This document shows, piece after piece, positions 44,510 to 55,763 of a stretch of 64,000 nt of DNA. The stretch lies in NCBI RefSeq assembly GCF_027595985.1, contig NC_073302.1:398336310-398400309 (forward strand), in the 5' to 3' direction. The notes under the pieces were generated by a model. That model worked only from the letters and a program-made list of their open reading frames with translations. It did no database searches and had not been told where the DNA came from. The number at the start of each line of letters is the position of its first letter. Within the stretch, counting starts at the first letter, position 1. Made by a program: the position numbers and the translations under genes. Origin of the DNA: Sorex araneus (lineage: Eukaryota > Chordata > Mammalia > Eulipotyphla > Soricidae).

Positions 44510-44648
44510 TTTTTTTTTGCTGTTTAGGTCACACCCAGTGATGCTCAGGGCTTACTCCTAGCTCTGAATTCAGGAATTACTCCCGGCAGTGCTTGGGGCA
44601 CCATATGCTAGACAAACTTCCTACCCGCTACACTATTGCTCTGGCCCA
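44510..44648 (-). mobile_element. SOR SINE, internally shortened
   Basis: The B box region is deleted: 'ccatatgctagacaaacttcc' joins body to head. The imperfect AGATGACATGGCTTT / AGATGATGACTTGGCTTT flanks look like its target duplication. Confidence 0.8.
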
Positions 44649-44754
44649 GATGATGACTTGGCTTTAATATATTTCTTTATCCTTATTGAGAAAAGTTCAC
44701 CGGTTTAAGTGCTTATAAGTGAGATTCCCTCCAAGGTGTGGTTGGGGAAGCAGC

Positions 44755-44855
44755 TCTTCAGAACTCTCTCTCATTCTCTTCCTCTCTCTCTCTCTGTCTC
44801 TCTGTCTCTGCCTGTCTCTGTCTCTTTCTGTCTCTGTCTCTCTGCTATTTCCTCT
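44755..44855. repeat. CT-rich microsatellite
   Basis: CTCTCT and CTGTCT repeats with interruptions; pure pyrimidine apart from G in CTGT units. It is followed by AATAAAG at 44884, possibly part of an LTR-like element. Confidence 0.9.
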
Positions 44856-45198
44856 GGGCTTCCCGTAGCATAAATTTGGAAAAATAAAGTTTACTTCCTC
44901 CCCTTCACACACAGGCAATATTGTATTTTATTTTAGTTAGTTGAACCCTAAGATTTTTTAATGAAAAACATAACTTTTATTCATTTTTAAAAAGTTATAA
45001 GCAGAAAATTACACTTTACTGACAATATCTCTGAAGCTTGAACATTCACGAATAGAACTGATCTTCTAATCAAGTAAAACTTAAACCCAAGATTGTACTT
45101 CATAGGAGATGAAAAAGTAAAGAAAGAGAAATTGTTTGGAAATGAATGGATTTGGGAGAGTTTTTGAAGCTATATTTCTTGGTTGTCAAGATATAATA

Positions 45199-46500
45199 TG
45201 TTGGATAACACTGGGTTGTTTTTGCTGCTCCTGCAGGGAGCTTAAGGCCTATTGAGCCACTCCTACAACAGAGCAACTGAGACACAACTAATAATCCTAT
45301 ATTGCTTTTCTCTTTCCTTTATGTCATTGGTAAGGGTTATTTAGCAATGTCCTTTTTGTATATACACAGAAAGACAATTGATGCTATGCTATGTAACATG
45401 GGAGTTAATTGACTCCAAAATAATATTTACTCCTGGGCATTCATATTTACTTGACTTAAGCCTCAGTTGTCCCTAGTTCCTGGCACTCCAAGAGCAAGGT
45501 CCCTACGAGGGACTGATGGACCCAGAGCAAGCTGTGAGCTACCCTGGTATCGAATGGACCAGACCAAGTGCCATACTTAACTATAAGTTAAGAGAACGTT
45601 CATGGACAAACTCTGTCATCACTCCAAAGAGGTAACTTAATAAGGACCCTGCTAGGGTTAGGAAGACTAACCTAGTTTGAGGACTGTGGTCTGGAATATA
45701 GGTGAGATGTCCCGAAGGAAGAACCAAACTTTAAACTTGATATATCTCTTAGTATGCTCATACAAAATGCCATTGCTAGAAATATTAGATGTAAATTTGC
45801 TATGACTATTTAAGTGGATTACTAGCTGAGTAAAGAAGAAAGCAACACACCTTGAATGGAATCCTGCCCTTGGGTGGGTCTCCTAGTAATCTGGAGTAAT
45901 CTCCTTAGATGAGATTTTGTCTCCTGGACGAGTGGCCTTACAACTCTTTGTTGATTTGTTAATGATCAACCCCATGTTTATATCCCCACCCTACATGATT
46001 TCTATATAAACTATGCTGTAAGGGGCTGGGGAGGTTAGGAGGTTGCCAGGGTCACAGGGTTAGAAGAGGTCAGGAGAATAAGAGATCAGAGACTCAAGAA
46101 GAAGACAATGGGAGCAGACTAGAGACTAGAGAGACAGATAGAAAGGAGCACAATGGCACACACAGAAGCAGAGCACAAAGGAAGATAGAAAGAGAGCACA
46201 CCAACGAAGAGAAGACAAAAAGAAGACGAGGAGGAAAACTGAGACTTTGGAGAATTTGAGGTCTGCAAGGAGGCTAGGATGATGGAACTCTGATAACAGA
46301 GACTACGGCTGTAAGGATGACTACAACTGTGACATAAAGGGAGAGATTGGATGATGCCGGGGAGTCTACCTGTCACCCATCCTTCGCCTGCCATCTGGAA
46401 GAGCACATGGGATCAGCCTTCGCAACAGCCAACCTTTCTTCTTTCTTATTGTTTCTTATGTGTTGGGTGTTGAATGTGAAAACAAGACTCCAATTAAGAT
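45199..46500 (+). mobile_element. Solo LTR, fourth copy of the main ERV family (3' end approximate)
   Basis: It starts TGTTGGATAACACTGG. The shared central block at 45472-45600 reads 'ccctagttcctggcactcca', 'gcaagctgtgagctaccctgg' and 'gttaagagaacgttcatgg'. A purine-rich stretch at 46040-46260 precedes the presumed polyadenylation end. The 3' half is diverged and I could not find a matching target duplication for ATAATA (45193-45198). Confidence 0.65.
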
Positions 46501-46611
46501 CGGTAATGGCAAGAGATAATGAAAACGATGACAATGATGACATTCAAAAATCAAAATTATTCATATTATACATGGATTAGAGACTCTGGATAGGCAACAA
46601 GTACATTATTT

Positions 46612-46806
46612 TATTTATTTATTTGTTTATTTATTTATTTTTTGCTTTTTGGGTCACACCTAGTGATGCTCAGGGGATACCCCTGGCTCTGTGCTCAGGA
46701 ATTACCCCTGGTGGTGCTCAGAGGACCACATAGGGGGCCGGGGATGAAACCCAGGTAGGTCGCGTGCAAGGCAAATGCCCTACCCATTGAGCTATTACTC
46801 CAGCCC
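46612..46806 (-). mobile_element. SOR SINE
   Basis: A (TTTA)n tail side, near-consensus body, head 'gagctattactccagcccc'. The flanks (tacattattttattta and tatattattttgattta) are a likely imperfect duplication. Confidence 0.9.
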
Positions 46807-47850
46807 CACTATATTATTTTGATTTAGGAAGGTATAGCAAGCCTTCCTATTACAAGAATCCCTTGTATTCTGGAGTCTCAAATTAAAATTCTTAGTCTGA
46901 TAATCCCAACATTCCTAACATGCCTGATTTTGTTTTTTTTTTCCTTTGCCCCTTTAAATTATGTTCTTGTTTTACTTTAAGGCATATTCCTGGTATCGAC
47001 ATGGAATAGTAAGCATGCTAGAAACAGGCCGTTAGTAATGCGGTGGGTGGAGATACACAGGAGGAGAAACACTGTGACTGAGTCTGAGACTGAGTCTGTG
47101 ACTGGAACATAGTCACCTTGTGAACCTCTGAACTGTCACCTCACCTTCACCATTGTTTATCAGCTTTTCAGCCGGACTTTCTAAATGAAAAGGGAAAGGA
47201 TGGCACGAGTGGGCATGGATTGGTTATTTCCCTCTGTCCTGTGTGAGAACAATGCTCTTTGCAGTTGGGCATTTATTTTCCTTCCCTAAGATTAGTCTGG
47301 CCCAAGAATACCTCAGAGGTTGGTTTCTGGTTCACTAGCTTCTCCTCAGGGCACTGTTTTTCAAAAGTAGAACAGAATGTTTTGGCATTTAAAAAAAATA
47401 ATTCCTATCCCTCTTCTCTAGTCTCTGCTAAAAGCATGAAGAGATATTTTTCTTTGATATTTTACCATGAGAATCTGTTCCCAGACATCTGTCAGATACA
47501 GGTGAGGTTCCGCTCCCCTGGCACTGATTATCACAAGGGCTCCCACTCACGAATTTGGACTCTGGTAAAGTGTGACACTGTGTATACTATCTCTGCACAT
47601 TCCAGGCAGTGGCTTGTTCTGTGCCCTCCTCATTTTCAGTCTGTTTATAGCCGTGACTTTTTTGTACAGAGTTAAGTCCAAGCTTCAAGTTACATGCGTA
47701 ACTGGAAACCAGTTGTGCATCTGAAACCTTTAATAAGCACTTATTTCCATTCTTTATAAAAGGTCAGTGCCAATATGGAAAATTTCATTACAACATAAAA
47801 TTGCAAATACATGCTTGATTTAATTATAAAATATCCTTGAAAATGTGAAA
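46807..47850. other. Unique DNA, no supported gene
   Basis: The longest frame (47259-47675) has no splice-site, homology or composition support that I can see. Confidence 0.45.
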
Positions 47851-47851
47851 T

Positions 47852-47986
47852 GAGCAGCTGGAAAGATAGTAAAGTGGGTAAGGTGCTTGCTCTGCAGCCA
47901 ACTGACCTGTGTTTGATCCCTGAAAGCCCACATGGTCCTTTACGTGCAGAGCCAGAAGCCCTGAGCACAGGCAGGTGTGACCCAAA

Positions 47987-48022
<36 letters not shown>

Positions 48023-48035
48023 CAAAAACAAAAAA
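47852..48035 (+). mobile_element. Old SOR SINE with AC-repeat tail
   Basis: Head (ctggaaagatagtaaagtgg), B box GTGTTTGATCCC, body partly deleted, then 'ggtgtgacccaaaacac' running into (CA)n at 47985-48020. Confidence 0.85.
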
Positions 48036-48324
48036 AAAATATTGTCTTCACTGGTTATATAACAGCACATGGATCTACCTGAGTAAAGTTTTCCACCCTG
48101 GCATGAATGAGCCTTTTTGGACAGAAGCTGCTGTTGCTCGTCCAGATTTCCTTGTCCTTCCCCTTCCAGAGTGAACCGCCCCAGTTTCTACGGACAGCAC
48201 CACTATGTGTCTGACTATATTCGTGTGTGTAGGGTTTTGTATAGTATGCAGGTTTCTGTATACTATTTTTGTGTTTCTAGCTTGTGTTATTGCCACATAG
48301 TAATTAAGGATTTTTTTGATAGTT

Positions 48325-49015
48325 GAGTTTATTTAACTTTTTTTATTAATGAATCATTGTGAGGTATAGTAGTAACAAACGTACAAGATTTCATGTTTAC
48401 ATTTTAGAAATATGTTGATCGTTTACCCATCCCTCCACCAGTGCCCATTCTCCTCCACCAATGTTCCCAGTAACCCTTCCACCACCCCTACTCCATCCCC
48501 CACCACCCCACCCTGCTTCTGCGGCAGGGCATTCCCTTTTGTTCTCTCTGCTTTTGGGTGTTGTTCTTTGCAATAGAGGCATTGAGTGGCCATTGTGTTC
48601 AGTCTATAATCTACTTTCAGCACACATTTCCCATCCCGAGTGGATCCTCCAAACACCCTTTACTTGGTGTTCCCTTCTCTGTGTCAGCTGCCTTTTCCCC
48701 CAGAATGTGAGGTCGGTTTCCAAGCCTCCTGGTCCTTATCTCTACTACTCTTGGGTGTTAGTCTCCCATTCTGTTACTTTATATTCCACAGATGAGTGTG
48801 ATCTGTCTGTCCCTCTCTTTATGACTCATTTTCACTTAGCATGATACTTTCATGTTGATCCACTTATATGCAAATTTCATGACTTCATCTTTTCTAACAG
48901 CTGCATAATATTCCGTTGTGTAGATGTACCAAAGTTTTTTAACCAGTCATCTGTTTTTGGGCACTCCGTTTTTTTCCAGATTTTGGCTATTGTAAACAGT
49001 GCTTCAGTGAAGAAT
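48325..49015 (-). mobile_element. L1 3' end, inverted
   Basis: On the minus strand the final ORF2 region is recognisable (agtgcccaaaaacagatg, ggtacatctacacaacgga, attatgcagctg). It is followed by the 3'UTR with 'ggtggaggagaatgggcactg' and 'gagggatgggtaaacgat'. Confidence 0.75.
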
Positions 49016-49089
49016 TTCATCTCTATCAAAACAAGCTCTCCTGTGACCACAGGAAATCAGAAATAGACATCCAGGTCCGTCGACCATGA

Positions 49090-49280
49090 CTAAAATAATT
49101 TGGGGGTACATGTTTATTTTCTGGAGTACACACAGTGGTGATTAGGGTTTACTGCTGGCTTTGCACGCCTGGGTTACTCCTGGCAGGGCTTAGGGGAGAC
49201 ATAGGTGCTTGTGAGGGAATCAAACCAGGGTCTGCATATGCAAGGCAAACACCCTATCCCAAGTGTAATTTCTCTGGCCC
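49090..49280 (-). mobile_element. Old SOR SINE
   Basis: Body 'ttactcctggcagggcttagg', B box remnant 'aatcaaaccagggtctgc', head 'caaggcaaacaccctatccc'. Confidence 0.75.
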
Positions 49281-49516
49281 CAAGGTATGTTTTATCCTGC
49301 TTCTAGTCCTCCACAGGGTAAACAACACTAACGTGTAATAGTAATTTGCTTCATAAATCCTGTGCTACTGTAGTCTTTTCCTAGTTTTCTAGTTTTTTTC
49401 CCCAGTTTTTCTGGCCTTTTTTTTTTTTTTCAAAATAAATTCAGCACTCCTGCAGTCACTGCCTCACTGTATTCCAGGAGTGCCTTGCCTCATTTGAGAT
49501 AACACTTCTAGACAGG

Positions 49517-49517
<1 letters not shown>

Positions 49518-49564
<47 letters not shown>

Positions 49565-49618
49565 CATATATATAATGTATTTTGTATAATATTATATATA
49601 ACCTTACATATATATATA
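49518..49618. repeat. AT microsatellite
   Basis: A pure (TA)n run at 49523-49560, then TACATATAT variants to about 49618. Confidence 0.95.
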
Positions 49619-49674
49619 CAAAACTTCTGCAAATAACAACATTAACCAAAGTATGAATTTATTCGTTTGTCTTT

Positions 49675-50002
49675 GTTTGGGGCCACACCTGGAAGTGCTA
49701 AGGGGTTACTCCTGGCTCTGAACTTGGGGTTGCTTCTGGTGATCCTCAGGGGTCAGTGCATATCTGGGTACTGAATCCAGACTTCTTGCACAGCTGTGAA
49801 AGACTTGAGGTGTCTCTGGCATTTTTGTTTTATATTTGGGATCATGCCTTTAAGTGTTCAGGGACTACTCAGAGTTCAGTGATCTGGGGTAGCTACTACA
49901 AGGGACCAAGCAGTGCTAGAAATTTAACTTGATCTTCTAGCGTGCCCGGGCTTCTTTCATGCAAAGCATGCATTCTAGTGCACTGAGCTATCATTCTGAT
50001 CC
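49675..50002 (-). mobile_element. Two old SOR-like SINEs in tandem
   Basis: The first (49675-49825) has 'ggccacacctggaagtgct' and 'ggttactcctggctctgaac'. The second (49830-50002) has 'gttcagggactactcagag' and 'gagctatcattctgatcc'. Both are diverged and in the same orientation. Confidence 0.6.
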
Positions 50003-52580
50003 ATAAATTGTTTTGTCTTGAAATCTGAAGTAAAATCTCAGACATACTTTTATCCTTACATGAAACCTTACTTAATATTGACAAAATGCCAGTGGCCTTG
50101 GTAAAAGTTCTTTATAGCTATTATTTGATTTTTTCAACAATGTTGGGAAGTGGGTAATTTTTACTGTTTGTTGTGGTTGGTTTACAAAAAAGAAAATAAA
50201 ACTTGAGACATAAACTAGCATTACTAAATTTGTACAAATTTAGATAGAACCTCAGAGAAATCATGTCACCATATTCTAACCTTAATTATTTTCCTGTGCT
50301 ATATCTGTGGTTCAGTTTGTGAAATGCACCTATTGAAATTGCTTATTCCCAATGAAATAAGAAGGTGTCAATCTCTTGTACTGAAAGCATCCTTTCCCTG
50401 AGCCCTGTCTTGTGCCACACAGCACTCTCTCTGCTCTTAGGCTCTTCCCAGAACTAAACATCCCACATTGACTATGACTTCCGGCCACACAAGGGTCCTC
50501 TTTTTAATCTGCATCTTTACTTCACATAGCTTTTGATCACTTATTTATAGTTCTGTCTCAATAGTACAATAAGATTATAGATGTCCAGAATCAGAATGTC
50601 AGAGATTTTAGACTTCAGCTACTTTAATTCTTATGTTAAATATATATGTATATATATATATATAATAATTGTTAAACAAAAGTTATTGAGTTCTTTCAAG
50701 TAAACAGGCTGGCTTACTTTATGCAAAACAGTGCAGCAATCATTATAATAGAATAGATGTTCTTTCTATTTCCACTAAATATCTTTACAAAAAGTGTAGA
50801 ACAGTAAAAACATTAAATTACCGACATTTCCATGTTACACTAGGAGGTATTATCTTAATCTGAAGTGAAGCATTATCATACTTCATTTTCATAATTTTAA
50901 ATAGAAAGTTCTCTGTATGATTTCTCAACTTCCCCTTACCCTCTAGCAATGTTATTTTCTCTCTCCCCAAGGACAGTGCTCCCATTGTGATTTTTTCCAT
51001 ATCTCGTTACAGAGAAACTTAGCTTCCACTCGTGGTTTCTACAATTCAAGTTTCATTTATGAACACACTTGGAATAAAATCAAAACACAAACCAGTTTTT
51101 AATCCACCTTCAGAAAAAAATGCCGCACAGTCATCTTCTGCAAATTACTACACGATAGCATGGCTTATATTAAAATGTTACATAAAAAAAACCTCCTGTG
51201 TTTATATTTAAATACAAGTTCAAAGCCAAGTAACTAACTTTAGGAGATCTCTTCAAGAAAGAGATCCACATTTTGAGTTTAAAATTAGGTACAAAATGGA
51301 AGATGTGAATTCTACAAAGGGCTTTAAAATTTAAGCAACTAATTGGCTTTTGGTAAATCTTGTTTTGAGTGTACAGTGCTGAAGCAAATTATTTTCTTGA
51401 AATATTTATCTAGATTTGAAGTCCTCATTAGTTATTTAAGCTTAACTTTTGAAACTCATTAAATTGCCAAAATAATTTAATGAGAAAATGTACATAAAAA
51501 ATATCTGACAAACACTAAGTGCTCAGTTAATGTGTACTGAACAAATTACATTTCTGACTTTTCAAATGCATGAATATATTTTAATGACATAACACTATTA
51601 ATAAAATTTATACCTGTAACTTTGAAAGCTTTAAGCTTTTTATTATAATTTTGCAAAACAATTTTCCTAAATCAGTATTGTCATAAAAAATGGCAAATAA
51701 CTTTTATAGCCCATATACTAAAAGATCAATGTATAAAGTTTGAATAACTACAAGGTTGGAATTGTTTATTTGTTGTATGCAATACTTATAAAAAGGCCTT
51801 GCAAATGATTTTAAAAATATGTTTCCAGTAGGATCAGAAGATTATTTCTGTATGAAATGTAAACATACCAAAAGATTATTACTATGCATTCATATTTATC
51901 TTTCTTATTTAAGTTACGATCTTTGAAATGATAAATTATATTAAATTATGTTCCACTTTCGTAATCTGATCAAAATATAATTGTTCAAATTCATCAATAG
52001 TTTTTCTTTTTTTTAATAAAAATATTTAATATTAAATTTTTTCTTTAAATAAAACAAAATTTTATATATTGGTGTTTTAAATATATAATCCTATCAGTAT
52101 AATTAAAAGCTGAGTCATTATTTTTAATTTTGTTGCTAATGAAATTAAAAATTGTGTCTTTTTTTCATAATGGCCTTTTGTTATCATAAAGAAATTCACA
52201 AAAATAGGAAAAATACTATCCAGAATGTATCTTAAATATATGTACAATTATATCTCTCTACAGATAAAGGATTCAAAATGAATATAATAAGGTAATTTAA
52301 ATATGTAAAGAAAAACTCAATAGAAAAGCTAAAACAGAAAAGCTAAATGATAAAAGAGATTTCAGAAAAGTTTACCATGGAGATGCAACAAGTTACAGTA
52401 AAAGAAACTAGTGATTTCAGAACAAAATTAGCAAGCAGGTAAAAACTTAAACATTAAATGATAAAATAACAGATATAATAACAGAAAATAACAAATATAA
52501 GATATAAGATGTAAAAGACTCAGTTAATGAGATTAAATAATAAAATAGGAATATCTAAACAGAATTAAGCAAACAATGCC
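50003..52580. other. Long unique AT-rich stretch
   Basis: This is the least repeat-dense block of the window. It holds a short AT array at 50640-50664 and many TTTAAA/ATTTAA-rich tracts. No exon is recognised. Its freedom from young repeats may be chance. Confidence 0.5.
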
Positions 52581-53645
52581 AAAGAAGAAAGTGCCTTGTT
52601 GAAAGACTGGGAAAGTCACAGGACCAAGATGGGACAGAGGTGGGGCTATGCTACCTACAACAGGTCAACCCATACCTGTTGGGTGAGTGCACCAGCAGCC
52701 TGAAGTTGCCTTCAGACTTCCTGATACCCCAAAATTGCCATTGTGCCTTTGGCTGGACCCCAGCAACTTGGGGCAAAATTTGCCAAAAAATTAAATGGTC
52801 AAAAGTTAGATATATGGGAGCCACACCCACAAACCACCTCCGGCTCAGCTACACAAGCTCATTTATTAACCTTATTTCAGAGACCCATAAATCTCAAAGG
52901 CCCAGTTAGGGCCAGCGGCACAGCATGCTGCAGGTGAGTGGGTGCACCCTGCAGGACATATGCTAATAGTTTTACTTGTCTGGAAAAAATGGGAACAAGG
53001 GCCGTGATCCAGAGACACACAAAAGAATCTCCAAACCGAGAGTTAGCTGCAGAGATGCCTCCAGACTTTAAGCAAGGCGGACTTCACTGGGGTGCCTTAG
53101 ACAGGGGCAGACGTCATCCCTCCACCTACTTCCTAAAAAACCCCGGCAGCCGCCAACTTCCAGAACCCAATGAGAAGTGCAGGTACGTGGGTTCAGTAAC
53201 AAACTCCAGGCCTCAAGGGATAGGAGATGGGCTGGTCCTTCTCATCCCCTGTTTTCACAGGGGCCTGGAGATCATGCCCACAAACTGCCTCTAGCTGCTA
53301 CTTAAGCTCCTCAATGGACATAATCCAGAGACACATAAAAGAGTCTCAGAACAGAACAGCTTGTTGCAGAGATTTCTCCAGACGCTAATTTTCTAACATT
53401 TTAGAATTCCAGGAGCACATGGTTGCTCTCAGGGCTGTGTGACATCTTATGCTATCCATAAGCAATACAAAAGAGAGTACAGGGGAAATTGACACAGAGG
53501 CAGGGATGGGGGTATACCAGGAAACTTGGTGGTGGAAGATGTGCACTGGTGGAGGGTTGAGTGATCATTGTATGACTGAAACTCAAATAGGAAAGCCTTG
53601 TAACTGGTGGTTAAAAAATAATTTAAAAAATAAAGTAAAATTAAC
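52580..53645 (+). mobile_element. Probable L1 5' region plus 3' end fragment
   Basis: 52620-53340 has repeated GC-richer motifs: 'cagagacacacaaaagaatctcc' at 53010 and 'agagacacataaaagagtctc' at 53325, and 'gcctccagactttaagc' versus 'tctccagacgctaa', suggesting 5'UTR-like tandem units of about 300 bases. 53490-53640 matches the L1 3' end (ggtggtggaagatgtgcactg ... ataaagtaaaa). Assignment to L1 is tentative. Confidence 0.45.
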
Positions 53646-54469
53646 ATTCTGAATAAAAAAAAGTAATGTGGAATTCGTGCCCAATTTAATCAGCTTAATC
53701 AATGGCTGAAGAAATAGTAGTACTTCTACATTTAATAAAAATGATGGAACAGAGGAAGTTTTTTCATTCCCATTAAGAACAATACACACATAGAGAAAAA
53801 AATTATGCCACTAAGAGAATCTCACAGCAGAGTGTCAGACCACCAACACTCATTGTGCTGGAAAAGAATTATTCATCATTGGATACCGTGTGGAGCAGAA
53901 GGAAAAGAAGCAGTATTTCCAACCCATCCAGGTCTTGAAAAGAAGAGGATGGAGACATTGTGCAAGCACTTATCCTTGGCTCAAGAAGCCCATCATGGAA
54001 GGAGTAGATGTTCCTCAGTGGCTAAAATCCAAACATGCATTAAGACAGATATAGTTTCCTGAAATGCGATTCCTTTGCCTCACCATTCTGGTACTTTACT
54101 TATATAATAAAGTTACAATAGCAAATAGACTGACAAGTCTCTCCAATGTTATGGCAGAAAGGATAACCACCACTAGGTCTATGAATATGAACATGTCCTC
54201 CCAAAATATGTGGAACATCAACTGCTCTTTACTCTTCTTTCCAAACTGCTGACAGAGCCATCTAGCCATCCTTAATACATGCTTGAGTATCCAAGGAAGC
54301 GAGAAAGTATTAAAAAAAATGTCACCTGCCAGAACAGTAAAAACAGTAAAATTTTTAAATTGCTTTACAGTTTAAATTACAACAACAAAAAAAACCTTAG
54401 GGGAAATTTATAATAACAGATTGGATACACAAAAAATATATAACACTTGACAACTAGAGAACTCAAGGG

Positions 54470-55110
54470 AAATGACATGAAGAGCAGAGAATAAGTTCCC
54501 AGAATCCAACCTCAAAGGCACAGAAAATTACATCTCATGTGATAGAGTTCAAAGTGCCTATCATAAGAAAATTAAAGAGGTAAAGGGAATTACAGAAAAG
54601 CAAGCCAGAGTGATAAAAGAGGACTCATAAAATTGGATCAAAGCTGAACAGAACTCAGAAAAACAAATTACTGAGCTCAGAAATAAAATTATTGAGCAGG
54701 AGGCAGAGATAGAAGCTTTAAATCAGATACCAGATATATAAGCTGTGAAGAAATCAGTAAATGAGGTCAAGAATGAAACAGAAAGTTATGGAAAACTAAT
54801 AGGCCGAATGGAAAAGTAAATTTGTAAGCTCCATGATAGCACCTTAGAGAAGAAATTTGTCGTAAAAGAAGAAGATATTAAAATGTAAGAAACACGATGA
54901 GACCAAAATAAATCCTTTAGGAATATCAACATTAATATATTGGGACAATACCAAGGTACAGAACTGAAGTTCTGCCGTTTGCAACAATATAGATGATCTT
55001 AGAATGAGAAAAAAAAAATTAAGGAAAAGTTCATGGTCTAACTCATATGTAGCATATTGAGAAACAAACAAAAACTGAACTTTTAAATAAAATTAAGGTG
55101 ACCTTTTAGC
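54470..55110 (+). mobile_element. L1-like fragment with ORF1 coiled-coil remnant
   Basis: The 54590-54840 translation is Glu/Lys/Ile-rich with heptad-like spacing (NKIIEQEAEIEALNQ), like the ORF1 coiled coil. 54950-55060 contains ORF2-end-like 'agatgatcttagaatgag'. Stops break every frame. Confidence 0.45.
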
Positions 55111-55384
55111 TCATAAGGCCAATTAGTGGTTGGCTCATCAGATCAATAAGGGAATGAGAAGTGTGTGGTGGGCAGAGATAATATAGCAAGAAGGGCCTTT
55201 GCATTGCAACCTTGAGCCTGCGAGGAATGGGAAGGGGAGTGGGTAAATTGAGTTACAGGAGTTAGTTTTATGTAAAAAATAGAATTAGGTTGTTTTAGTA
55301 ATGAACTCATTTTAGTATATGTTCAACATAAATACTTTATGTTCATAGCATATTGTTCAATAGTATTATCAATAGTACATTTTT

Positions 55385-55560
55385 TATTTGATTTGATTTT
55401 TATAGGAATTTAGGGCAACTTCAGTAATACTCAGTCCAGTATTGTGTGTCTGATGGCTTAGTGTGTGGGCCCATCAATGATTGGAGCCCCCCAGGAGTTC
55501 TATGGAAGGCAAAGGTATATAATACTGAGAATATAGCTCCAGCCTTGCACATACCACCCA
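55385..55560 (-). mobile_element. Very old SOR-like fragment
   Basis: Weak remnants only: 'cagtaatactcagtccag', 'ggagccccccaggagttc', 'atagctccagcc'. Confidence 0.35.
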
Positions 55561-55763
55561 TGTTCTTCCAACTTATGACAAATGCCTGGCCCCATATGTT
55601 AGAGTTGCAATCATATATATCTGAACTAATATGATGTTACATTTCAATATTACTATAATAAAAATAAAAATAGAAAGAAGGCTGTTTAATCTAGTTAACA
55701 TATAACATCATTTGCCAGTTCATAAGCATTGCAATTGTCAGCTTGAAAAGAGTCATGGGTATA

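Noticed and set aside
47259-47675. 139-codon open frame as a possible gene
   Set aside because: There are no splice sites in phase, no family resemblance, and low-complexity-free AT-rich DNA of this length yields such frames by chance.
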